This document shows, piece by piece, positions 41,741-48,914 of a DNA stretch of 52,786 bases. Made by a program: the position numbers and the translations under genes. How positions within the stretch are numbered: the stretch's first letter is position 1; the number at the start of each line of letters is the position of its first letter. This DNA is from an uncultured Lachnospiraceae bacterium. GTDB taxonomy: Bacteria > Bacillota > Clostridia > Lachnospirales > Lachnospiraceae. The notes beneath the pieces are model-generated. The model made no database searches. It had not been told where the DNA came from and saw only the letters and a program-made list of their open reading frames with translations. The stretch covers positions 1 through 52,786 of the forward strand of contig UQDA01000019.1 in the NCBI GenBank assembly GCA_900539715.1. The letters run 5' to 3'.

Positions 41741-42106
41741 TTAATTCCTCTCCATGCGGACTCTGTCCGCTATCCTCGCTATGTATTCACTGTTGGTAGG
41801 CCGCGCCGATCCCGCCAGACGGCTGAACCCGAAAAGCTCCTCAAACACATCCGTATTGCCCCGCTCCCACGATACCTCTATCGCATTGCGTATCGCGCGC
41901 TCCACCCTTTGAAGCGTCGTTTTGTATCTGCGCGCTATCACCGGATATAAAAGCTTTGTAACGCTTCCCACCAGTTCCATATCAGAGACGGACAGAATGA
42001 CCGCCTCCCTTAAATAGTAATATCCTCTCAAATGAGCCGGTATTCCCAACTCCAGCATAAATTCCGAAACATCTCTTTCCAGCATGCTTTCCATTTCTAC
42101 AGTCAT
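41741..42106 (-). CDS. Stand-alone Spo0A C-terminal DNA-binding domain protein (no receiver domain)
   Basis: The whole protein is a Spo0A_C effector domain: ELGIPAHLRGYYYLREAVIL, SVTKLLYPVIARRYKTT, the recognition-helix segment QRVERAIRNAIEVSWERG and FGFSRLAGSARPTNSEYIAR. These match the sporulation regulator Spo0A position by position. The phosphorylation (receiver) domain is absent. The longest frame starts at 42175 and still has no room for one. I chose the ATG at 42106, with GAGGG 4 nt before it; 121 residues. It sits inside the EPS operon, tightly linked to a GT2 gene. It may be an unphosphorylated DNA-binding regulator of EPS or sporulation genes. It is probably not the main Spo0A. Confidence 0.85.
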   Translation of the reverse strand: MTVEMESMLERDVSEFMLELGIPAHLRGYYYLREAVILSVSDMELVGSVTKLLYPVIARRYKTTLQRVERAIRNAIEVSWERGNTDVFEELFGFSRLAGSARPTNSEYIARIADRVRMERN

Positions 42107-42243
42107 AATACCCTCATTTCCGCCGCCAGGCGACATTTTTGTGGCAGAAAGCATGCGCCGCAAAAATCGCGTCATGCTGTTTTTCTGTCACTTTTTATCA
42201 TATCACCCAAAGGATTGACTGCATATAAAAAGCCATCGTGAAA

Positions 42244-42263
42244 TTCCGAGATTTTTCGAGAAA
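42244..42263 (-). promoter_or_regulatory. Two tandem 0A-box-like half-sites upstream of the Spo0A-C gene
   Basis: On the minus strand TTTCTCGAA (42255-42263) differs at one position from the Spo0A box TTTGTCGAA. A second element, ATCTCGGAA (42244-42252), follows exactly 11 bp on, one helical turn. Tandem 0A boxes spaced like this bind Spo0A dimers. They lie about 140 nt before the Spo0A-C start. Confidence 0.4.
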
Positions 42264-42278
42264 TTTTGCACCGCGCTC

Positions 42279-42300
42279 CCGGAAAGAAGAACTTTTCCGG
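42279..42300. promoter_or_regulatory. Hairpin between manC and the Spo0A-C gene
   Basis: CCGGAAA and TTTCCGG are perfect 7-bp arms around an 8-nt loop, just past the manC stop at 42302. No T-run follows, so at most it is a weak terminator or processing site. Confidence 0.4.
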
Positions 42301-42301
42301 C

Positions 42302-43369
42302 TTACAACCGCTCTGTCCTTCCCTGCTCCTCCAGCGCCTCGACCGCTTCCTTCACGCGCTGCGCCTGACTTACCGGACAGACAAGAATCGAGTTCTTTCC
42401 TTCCACTATCACAAGCTCCTCTGTGCCTATCGCGCACACCAGCTTGTCCGTGCCATACACAACACAGTTTTTCGCATCGATAAGGAGTGTATCCCCTTCA
42501 GAGATATTGCCGGCGTCATCCCGTTTTCTCACCGCATCCAGCGTATCCCAGCTTCCCACATCATTCCAGCCAAAATCGCCTTCCAGCATAAGCACTCCTT
42601 TTGCCCGCTCCATGATACCGTAATCCACGGAAATCCTGGGAATCACAGGATAAACCTCGTGAAGCACCTCCTGCTCCCGGTCCGTCCCCATTGCCTGTCC
42701 TATCTGCTCCAGACAGCCGTATACATCAGGAAGGAGCTCTTTAAAATATCGCAGTATTGTAGATGCCTTCCAGATGAACATGCCGCTGTTCCACGCATAG
42801 CAGCCCGCATCCACATAGCCCTTCGCTGTCACGAGATCAGGCTTTTCCACAAATTCCTCCACCCTGCGCCACGTCTTTCCAGGCTCTTCCACGCTCCTGA
42901 TATAGCCATATCCTGTAGAGGGAAAGGTCGGACGGATGCCGACCGTCACAAGCGCGTCTGTCTCCTCGACTGCCTGTATCGCTTCCTTCATCACACGGGT
43001 ATATTCCTTTTCGTCACGGATATAGGCGTCTGCCGCAAAAATGCACATCACGCCGTCGCCGTATTTGTGAAGTATCTCCATCGCCGCATAACCGATACAC
43101 GCCGCCGTATTGCGCGCCGCAGGCTCTGCAAGAATATGATCCTTTGCCACGCGCCCCATCGTGCGCTCCAGCATCAGCTGCGCCTGACTCTCATTCGTCA
43201 CGATAAAAATATCTTCTTTTTCCATCAGGTCATGCTGGCGGTCTATCGTCTCATTTACCAGAATATCCCTGCCCGACAGATTTAAAAACTGCTTCGGTTC
43301 CGCCTTTGTGCTGAGCGGCCAAAACCGCGTCCCGCCGCCGCCGGCCATGATCACGCCATATGTTTTCAT
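42302..43369 (-). CDS. manC: Mannose-1-phosphate guanylyltransferase (GDP-mannose pyrophosphorylase)
   Basis: Makes GDP-mannose, a donor for EPS, from mannose-1-phosphate and GTP. It has the nucleotidyl-transferase signature GVIMAGGGGTRFWPLSTKAEPKQFLNL and later family motifs FAADAYI, GIRPTFPSTGYGYI, FVEKPD, WNSGMFIWK and FGWNDVGSWDTL. The isomerase (cupin) domain of long ManC proteins is absent, giving 355 residues. The ATG at 43369 is preferred over the one at 43387, with AAAGGA about 9 nt before it. This suggests that the polymer contains mannose or a sugar derived from GDP-mannose such as fucose. Confidence 0.92.
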   Translation of the reverse strand: MKTYGVIMAGGGGTRFWPLSTKAEPKQFLNLSGRDILVNETIDRQHDLMEKEDIFIVTNESQAQLMLERTMGRVAKDHILAEPAARNTAACIGYAAMEILHKYGDGVMCIFAADAYIRDEKEYTRVMKEAIQAVEETDALVTVGIRPTFPSTGYGYIRSVEEPGKTWRRVEEFVEKPDLVTAKGYVDAGCYAWNSGMFIWKASTILRYFKELLPDVYGCLEQIGQAMGTDREQEVLHEVYPVIPRISVDYGIMERAKGVLMLEGDFGWNDVGSWDTLDAVRKRDDAGNISEGDTLLIDAKNCVVYGTDKLVCAIGTEELVIVEGKNSILVCPVSQAQRVKEAVEALEEQGRTERL

Positions 43370-43390
43370 GCTTCCGATTCCTTTCAAATG

Positions 43391-45178
43391 CTATCTGCGC
43401 TGCCGGAATCCCGACTCCAATGTGCCGTCCCGCAGCTCTATTTTTTGCACGATAGGGGACGAGGGAAATTTGTTGTAGCCTATCTGTCCCCGGTCTGTGG
43501 GGACATAGATCGTTACCCCGTCCACCTCATACGTTTCAGCAGGACTGTCCACATAATCCTGCTGATAGATATAATAAGGCTGTCTGCCAAGCTCTGCTGT
43601 CATCTGTATCAGATTATACCCCTTATAAAGCAAAAAAGCTACCAGCAATCCCACAAATACCCTGTAAAGCACGGTCTGACGGCTTATCTTCGCCGCTCCA
43701 GCCCCCTGTGCCATCACATACAGACTGCCAAATGCTGTCAGCGGCAGAAAAAGCACATAAAAATATCCGTACCGTACGAGCGGTGCGCCGAACTGCCAAA
43801 AGAAAAATCCGAGCGCCGCAGCAGCCTGCAGGAGTGCAAAACTGAAATACTCCATTCCCACGGGCTTTAACACCATTGCTTTTTCCGCATTCTGCGCTAT
43901 GCCCGCTCCTTTTCGCACATTCGCTTTTTTCCCTTCGCATAGTCCCTTACATACGCTGTATACCGCCAAAGCTGCGCTCACAGGCACTGCCGCCCAGCCG
44001 GCAAACACAAGACTCCTGTCCAGTCCCGCCTGACTCTTAAGCCAGTTCGGAAACCACCGGGAAAACGGCTGCTCCAGCTGATACACGTCAAAAATCTCCA
44101 TCGCATAAGCACGTATTTCCTTTGCATCACTATCCGCATATCCCTTTGAGATTTTCCAGTCCACATCAAACCAATCAAAAAAGGTAAACGGATAAAACAG
44201 CCAGCCGGAAATAACAACGTTGCGAATCAGATATGGCAGGGCTATCACAATGCCAAGCCCGATAAACAGAGCGGTCTGCTTCCATCTTTTTTCTTTCAAA
44301 AGCCGCGCCGCCGGATAAAGCGCCAACAGCAAAAGCACCGCAGTGGAAAGCTTGACCGTCGCCGCATATACGAGATACAGACTCAAAAATGCGTAGGGCA
44401 GGATTTCTTTTTCCTCCCCCTCCCACAATTCGACCCATGTCATAACCACCCAGAACAATATCAGCATCGCAAAATAGTCTGATGCCGGGGATACCAGCTC
44501 CCGGAATACCGCCACCAGATAGAAAATACATCCTGCATACAAGAAATCCGATACCCGCACTCTTTTTCTCGCCGGAAGTGTCAAAAGCCCGGTACATTTG
44601 ACCGCGCACAGCAGTGCAAAAAATCCCGCCACGCAATGCATCGGGTATTTCATGAGCCCTCCGCCCCCAAACAGGGCGCAGAGAGCAAACGCCCCGCTGT
44701 TGTAGCCGAATCTGCTGTGCAGGTTCGCCAGCCCCGGAACCACTCCGTATTCCTCTATCCAGCGTATCGCCTGCGCATGATACAGGCCCGTGTCATAATG
44801 CATATATCCCCGCGATGATCCATACGCGAATAAAAGCGTCAGAAAGGCATATAAAATCCACTGTCCTTTTCCTGTTTCTGCCGCCTTTTCCCGGAAAAAT
44901 CCTGCAATCGGCTTTCTGAGCACGATACCTGTCCCGATGCAAAACAGTATCACAGGGATGTTCGCCAGCAATCCCACGCCGCGAAAAAGGCTGAAATACT
45001 CCGCATATACATTCAGCACAAGGAGCCCCGCCATTATATAGGAAACGCCGGAACGCACCCGGTATCCGTCCCTTTTTGTCCATCCCGCACAGAGCCGGCA
45101 GACAAGGGTCACTGCCGCAAAGCCCGTCAAAAACGCTACCGGCACAAAATAACACCATTGGAGCAATATCATCAACAT
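43391..45178 (-). CDS. Large polytopic membrane protein, GT-C-like (LIC_10190-like family)
   Basis: About a dozen hydrophobic helices with a loop MHYDTGLYHAQAIRWIEEYG and GLANLHSRFGYNSGAFALCA near residues 115-150, then YLIRNVVISGWLFYPFTFFD. This pattern of Asp/His residues in the first large loop resembles GT-C transferases and the LIC_10190-like family. The C-terminus (~545-595) is soluble. Function would be to transfer a polyprenyl-linked sugar outside the membrane. The ATG at 45178 is used since upstream sequence is the promoter and a repeat. It is the first gene of the EPS operon. Confidence 0.75.
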   Translation of the reverse strand: MLMILLQWCYFVPVAFLTGFAAVTLVCRLCAGWTKRDGYRVRSGVSYIMAGLLVLNVYAEYFSLFRGVGLLANIPVILFCIGTGIVLRKPIAGFFREKAAETGKGQWILYAFLTLLFAYGSSRGYMHYDTGLYHAQAIRWIEEYGVVPGLANLHSRFGYNSGAFALCALFGGGGLMKYPMHCVAGFFALLCAVKCTGLLTLPARKRVRVSDFLYAGCIFYLVAVFRELVSPASDYFAMLILFWVVMTWVELWEGEEKEILPYAFLSLYLVYAATVKLSTAVLLLLALYPAARLLKEKRWKQTALFIGLGIVIALPYLIRNVVISGWLFYPFTFFDWFDVDWKISKGYADSDAKEIRAYAMEIFDVYQLEQPFSRWFPNWLKSQAGLDRSLVFAGWAAVPVSAALAVYSVCKGLCEGKKANVRKGAGIAQNAEKAMVLKPVGMEYFSFALLQAAAALGFFFWQFGAPLVRYGYFYVLFLPLTAFGSLYVMAQGAGAAKISRQTVLYRVFVGLLVAFLLYKGYNLIQMTAELGRQPYYIYQQDYVDSPAETYEVDGVTIYVPTDRGQIGYNKFPSSPIVQKIELRDGTLESGFRQRR

Positions 45179-45218
45179 CGTATATTTTTTCCTTTCCCTG
45201 TCTGTAAATGGTAACAAA

Positions 45219-45247
45219 AATATACCATGCGCCAGAGGGGATTGCAA
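45219..45247 (-). promoter_or_regulatory. Promoter of the EPS operon
   Basis: TTGCAA (45242-45247), a 17-bp spacer, then TATATT (45219-45224) on the minus strand, 41 nt before the start at 45178. Confidence 0.65.
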
Positions 45248-45258
45248 CCGGTTGAACC

Positions 45259-45284
45259 GTTTGAGGCTGTCGTAAACAATAACG
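45259..45284 (+). repeat. Dispersed 26-nt intergenic repeat, copy 2
   Basis: Matches 2004-2029 at 25 of 26 positions (A instead of G at one place). The flanking CCGTT/AACGG form a short inverted repeat around it. It lies between the divergent EPS and DUF6020 promoters. Confidence 0.6.
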
Positions 45285-45311
45285 GAACCGCTGCCTTTTA
45301 AAACGCCGCGC

Positions 45312-45340
45312 TTGCAAATTCTGTTCTGCGCCACTAAAAT
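45312..45340 (+). promoter_or_regulatory. Promoter of the DUF6020-like gene
   Basis: TTGCAA (45312-45317), a 17-bp spacer, then TAAAAT (45335-45340), 36 nt before the ATG. Confidence 0.6.
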
Positions 45341-45375
45341 GATGATAGAAATGATTTGATACGAGGAGGCACTTC

Positions 45376-47154
45376 ATGACATCACGATATTTTCCGGCGC
45401 TTGCCAGCGTCGTTCAGGCATTTTTTGCAGCGTTTTCCCTGTGTGTGCTGGGGGGCATTTCCCCTGCGGATATTTTATCCATCATCCTGTTTGGCGCAGC
45501 GTTTCTGCTCTTTCTTTTTACGCAAAAGCTCCTGCACTCCCGCACCCTGCCGAAGCACTTTCAGGCAGTCTGCCGCACGCTCGCAGTGTTGTATACACTC
45601 TTTTATACCGCCGGCGCATACGAAAAAATGGCGGGCAGCTTTGACAGCACGCTGTTTCGGCTCGGCTTTTTTACCGGCTCCCTCATCGGTCTGTTCGCGC
45701 TGTTCCTTGCCTGCTGCCGTCTGGGATTTTTCCTGTTTGAAAAGCTCTCCCTTGCCCAAAACGCCCGTCCGCTTTCCCGCAGACAGAAGCTTCTGTGCTT
45801 TTTCGGTCTGCTCTTCTGCTGGCTTTTCTGGTTTCTCTATAACTATCCCGGCGTTATGACGCCGGACAGCATCAGCCAGTTTTTACAGGCAACGGGACAA
45901 AAACCTTTTTCCAGTCACCATCCCGTCGCCCACACGCTGCTGTTTTCTCTGTTTTATCACATCGGCTTCGGGCTCACCGGGAGCGTCAATGCCGGCATCG
46001 CCTGTTATACCGTTTTCCAGATGCTCACCCTCGCCGCCACAGAAACCTGCTGCCTCTCTGTCCTGGCAAGCTCCGGTTCAAAACGCTGGGTGCTCGCTGC
46101 CGCCTTTCTTTTCTGGGGACTCATCCCCTACAACGGCATCTTTGCGGTCACCATGTGGAAGGACGTGCTTTTTTCGGCATTCGTCCTGCTCTATGTGCTG
46201 ACGGTCTTCCAGATGCTCAAAAAAAGTACTTCTGTGTCCTTTTTCGGCGACCGGAAACTCCTTCTGGGATGCTTTCTTTCCGGCTGGGCGGTCTGCATGA
46301 TGCGTTCCAACGGCTTGTATATTTTCCTGTTCACCCTGCCTTTTCTGCTCATTGCCTTCCGAAAACAGCTAAAGCTCATACTGCCCCTGCAGCTTTCCAT
46401 CCTCATTCTGGCTGTTCTGGCAAAGGGACCTGTATCGGACGCTTTCGAAGTAGAACATCCCAGCTTTACGGAATCGCTTTCCATCCCGCTCCAGCAGGTT
46501 GCCCGTGTGGTTGCCGAAGGCCGTCCCCTCACACAGGAGCAGGAAACGCTCATCGACCGCGTAGTGACCGATTCTTCCCTCATCCCGGACTATTACAACC
46601 CTTCCATTTCCGACCCGGTCAAGGCGCTGGTAACCTATAACAATGCGGATGCCATCACCGAATCCCCGGCAGATTATGGAAAGCTTTGGATACAGCTCGG
46701 ACTGGAATATCCGGCGGATTATATAAAAGCGTTTATCGACCAGACAAAGGGCTACTATTTCCCCGCCCCCGCCGGACTGCGCACGAACGAAGGCATATCC
46801 CCGAACGAAGCCGGGCTGTCATGGCCTCATCTGCTGCCCGGGCAGCTTCCCGTAAAAATAAGCGAAATCCTTTTGAAGCTGACCGATATCGTCCCTCTTT
46901 ACGGCATTTTGTGGAGCATCGGCGCTTTTTTCTGGGCAGTGCTGTTTCTGTTTTCCTTCCAGCTTTTATACGGACAGAAAAAACATCTCGTCCTGTACCT
47001 GCCTTTTATCGGAACGGTGCTCACTCTCCTGATCGCGACTCCCGTGGCATCTGATCTGCGCTACGCTTATCCGCTGTTTCTGGCAATGCCGTTTCTTTTT
47101 GCAGTCAGTGTACCGTCGAATTCCCCCATTGTATTTTCCTCCGAAAACGGGTAA
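45376..47154 (+). CDS. DUF6020-like polytopic membrane protein (592 aa)
   Basis: Twelve or so hydrophobic segments with a large extracytoplasmic region (~350-490). Motifs YNYPGVMTPDSISQFLQATG and FSSHHPVAHTLLFSLFYHIG after the fourth helix, with conserved Asp and His, resemble DUF6020/GT-C-like transferases; later AVTMWKDVLFSAFVLLYVL. The substrate is unknown. GAGGAGG lies 6 nt before the ATG. It is transcribed divergently from the EPS operon by its own promoter and is followed by the YuiD-type gene 57 nt downstream. It might decorate the EPS or another wall polymer, by position only. Confidence 0.8.
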   Translation: MTSRYFPALASVVQAFFAAFSLCVLGGISPADILSIILFGAAFLLFLFTQKLLHSRTLPKHFQAVCRTLAVLYTLFYTAGAYEKMAGSFDSTLFRLGFFTGSLIGLFALFLACCRLGFFLFEKLSLAQNARPLSRRQKLLCFFGLLFCWLFWFLYNYPGVMTPDSISQFLQATGQKPFSSHHPVAHTLLFSLFYHIGFGLTGSVNAGIACYTVFQMLTLAATETCCLSVLASSGSKRWVLAAAFLFWGLIPYNGIFAVTMWKDVLFSAFVLLYVLTVFQMLKKSTSVSFFGDRKLLLGCFLSGWAVCMMRSNGLYIFLFTLPFLLIAFRKQLKLILPLQLSILILAVLAKGPVSDAFEVEHPSFTESLSIPLQQVARVVAEGRPLTQEQETLIDRVVTDSSLIPDYYNPSISDPVKALVTYNNADAITESPADYGKLWIQLGLEYPADYIKAFIDQTKGYYFPAPAGLRTNEGISPNEAGLSWPHLLPGQLPVKISEILLKLTDIVPLYGILWSIGAFFWAVLFLFSFQLLYGQKKHLVLYLPFIGTVLTLLIATPVASDLRYAYPLFLAMPFLFAVSVPSNSPIVFSSENG

Positions 47155-47211
47155 AATCAAGTAAGGGGCGGCGGTATGTTACCCGCCATATCAAAGGAAG
47201 AGGGCGAACTT

Positions 47212-47673
47212 ATGGAATTTTTAAACGACTTACTGCACAACACTGTTTTCATGGCGGCAGCCACCGGATGGCTTGTCGCCCAAATCCTCAAAACGATCAT
47301 CTACACTTTCCTCAACCGGAAGTTTGACCCGGAGCGGCTCGTCGGCAGCGGCGGCATGCCAAGCTCCCATTCTGCGACCGTGTGCGCGCTCGCGACAGCC
47401 GCAGGATTCCAATATGGAATCGGCAGCTTTGAATTTGCCATTTCCGCCATTCTCGCTATCATCGTCATGTACGACGCAAGAGGAGTTCGCCGCGAAACAG
47501 GTATCCAGGCACAGGTGCTCAATGAAATGATAATGTTCTGGGAAAAGATGGGACAGCCTCTGTCCTATGAAGAAAAATTAAAGGAGTTTGTCGGGCATAC
47601 ACCTCTTCAGGTATTTGCAGGCGCACTGCTCGGCATCCTTATCGCCGTTATCTACTGCACCGCACTTTTATAA
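47212..47673 (+). CDS. Divergent PAP2-family membrane protein (YuiD type)
   Basis: YuiD-like (DUF212) membrane protein, distantly related to PAP2 acid phosphatases. It has about four hydrophobic segments and the hallmark VGSGGMPSSHSATVCALATA, then IIVMYDARGVRRETGIQAQVLN and VGHTPLQVFAGALLGILIA. These correspond to the SxxH and later His/Arg motifs of PAP2. The role may be lipid phosphate hydrolysis at the membrane; it is not established. The ATG at 47212 is preferred to 47176: AAGGAAGAGGG precedes it, and 153 residues is the family length. Confidence 0.92.
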   Translation: MEFLNDLLHNTVFMAAATGWLVAQILKTIIYTFLNRKFDPERLVGSGGMPSSHSATVCALATAAGFQYGIGSFEFAISAILAIIVMYDARGVRRETGIQAQVLNEMIMFWEKMGQPLSYEEKLKEFVGHTPLQVFAGALLGILIAVIYCTALL

Positions 47674-47679
47674 ATATCT

Positions 47680-47934
47680 TTGGAATATACCGGGAAAATG
47701 TGGGACGGGACACACAATCTACACATTTTCCCGGTATACTTCCTTATCGCAGTCATCGCAGCCGGCGTAGCGTTTGGCATCTACCGCCACTTCAACCCGA
47801 AACCGGCGGAAACGATCGAAACACAGACTGCAGAGACACAGACGGCTGAAACGACAACAGAGACAACAGAAACGCAGTCGGCTGAAACAGATGCAGAAAC
47901 AGCGGAAACACAGACTGCCGAAGATACAGAATGA
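47680..47934 (+). CDS. Small membrane protein with Thr/Glu/Gln-rich repeat tail
   Basis: Unrecognised 84-residue reading frame. One membrane helix (VYFLIAVIAAGVAFGIYRHF) is followed by an acidic tail built on TAETQ/TETTET repeats. The start is uncertain: a TTG 6 nt past the yuiD stop, or an ATG at 47698. Both lie in the left arm of a 17-bp inverted repeat, and no RBS is visible. It could be translated by coupling to yuiD. The simple tail resembles that of the PPIase lipoprotein at 27802. A terminator follows 60 nt after the stop. It may instead be a non-coding hairpin with a chance frame, though the TM plus regular tail argue for a gene. Confidence 0.5.
   Translation: MEYTGKMWDGTHNLHIFPVYFLIAVIAAGVAFGIYRHFNPKPAETIETQTAETQTAETTTETTETQSAETDAETAETQTAEDTE
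47686..47738. repeat. Perfect 17-bp inverted repeat after yuiD
   Basis: TATACCGGGAAAATGTG (47686-47702) and CACATTTTCCCGGTATA (47722-47738) are perfect complements around a 19-nt loop. There is no T-run on either side. It begins 12 nt after the yuiD stop and covers both possible starts of the 84-aa frame. Confidence 0.85.
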
Positions 47935-47963
47935 GCACCCGCCCGAGACGGACGGATGCCCTC

Positions 47964-48337
47964 CTAAAACATTTTATCGATATCAGCAGACACCTCCCCT
48001 CCCGCGCCCCACGCAGGAGGGGTTTTTATTTTCTTCGGGTCAGCTCTTTTTTCCGAATATCTCTTCTGCCATATCTTCGCAAAGCTCTCCGCCAGACAAC
48101 AGGTGTGGTCCTGCGTTTCGCCCAGGTTCATTCCCTCAGTAACAAATCCGCTCCACACAACGTCCTTTAAACCGTACGCCTGATTGTATCTGCGGTGCAG
48201 CCCGAATACATTCGCAAGCGGCTCCGTAATTTTTCCGATTCCGGAAGCCTCGCTCCGTTTCCATGCGCGTTTGACTGTCCGAAAACAAACAATACCGGCG
48301 CATCTGTTTCCTGAAAACCCGTCTGTCTTTTCTCCAT
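47964..48337 (-). pseudogene. Frameshifted and truncated SGNH/sialate esterase-like remnant
   Basis: From an ATG at 48337 the minus strand reads MEKRQTGFQETDAPVLFVFG then QSNAHGNGARLPESEK, which is the N-terminus of an SGNH-type esterase with the FGQSN Ser motif. A stop soon follows in this frame. In the next frame, without any ATG, it continues ITEPLANVFGLHRRYNQAYG and GMNLGETQDHTCCLAESFAK, clearly the same protein. One extra A in the run of five A's would restore a continuous frame. The rest of the family's length is missing. It begins 3 nt after the tag stop, so it was the next gene in the operon. The frame runs through a terminator and ends at 47964. Confidence 0.7.
47996..48030 (+). terminator. 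Terminator after the yuiD / small TM gene unit
   Basis: CCCCTCC and GGAGGGG form a 7-bp GC stem with a 13-nt loop, followed by TTTTTATTTT on the plus strand. Confidence 0.85.
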
Positions 48338-48340
48338 TTT

Positions 48341-48892
48341 TTAATCCCCCTTATGCAAAAAGCATCCCTCTTCGTGGGAATCTATCACGCCCACCGCCTG
48401 CAGGTACGAATAAATGATGGTCGTCCCTACAAAACGCATCCCGCGCTTTTTTAAGTCCTCGCTGACCGCATCGGACACCGGCGAACACGTCTGCCCTGTT
48501 TCGGAAAAACGCTCCCCTCCCGTAAACATTTTCAGATATTCGTAAAAGCTTCCGTACTCCTCCGTGATACGCTTAAATATCCGGGCATTTTCAACGCTCG
48601 CGCGGATTTTTAAACGGTTTCGGATAATGGACGCATCCTCTGCAAGTTCTGCCATCTTTTTTTCATCGTAAGCGCATACCTTATCCAGTTCAAACCCGTC
48701 GTATGCTTTTCGGAACGCTTCTCTTTTATTCAGCACGCATTCCCACGAAAGTCCCGCCTGAAAAGATTCCAGCGTGAGCATCTCAAAAAGATATCTGTCC
48801 TCAAAATCAGGCACGCCCCATTCTTCATCGTGGTAACGGATATACGTCTCATTCTTTAAATTGCACCAGCCGCATCGCTTTTTCTCGGTCAT
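48341..48892 (-). CDS. tag: DNA-3-methyladenine glycosylase I
   Basis: Base-excision repair enzyme that removes 3-methyladenine from alkylated DNA. It shows the zinc-site residues: Cys in RCGWCNL, His in YIRYHDEEWGVP, and the C-terminal SHEEGCF pair. The active-site block LTLESFQAGLSWECVLNKRE is intact. Length 183 is normal. A GGGGG-type purine run precedes the ATG. It follows the AraC regulator by 22 nt and is probably co-transcribed with it. Confidence 0.95.
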   Translation of the reverse strand: MTEKKRCGWCNLKNETYIRYHDEEWGVPDFEDRYLFEMLTLESFQAGLSWECVLNKREAFRKAYDGFELDKVCAYDEKKMAELAEDASIIRNRLKIRASVENARIFKRITEEYGSFYEYLKMFTGGERFSETGQTCSPVSDAVSEDLKKRGMRFVGTTIIYSYLQAVGVIDSHEEGCFLHKGD

Positions 48893-48914
48893 GACAAAAT
48901 CCCCCCTGTATCCA

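Noticed and set aside
42266..43285. 339-codon plus-strand open frame
   Set aside because: Antisense to manC, whose motifs are complete.
47774..48142. Plus-strand frame overlapping the small TM gene
   Set aside because: Translation is a shifted reading of the repeat tail (Arg/Lys/Gln-rich) and crosses a terminator.
47964..48158. 64-codon minus-strand frame as an independent gene
   Set aside because: Its residues continue the esterase remnant that starts at 48337 after a one-base shift; it is part of a pseudogene.
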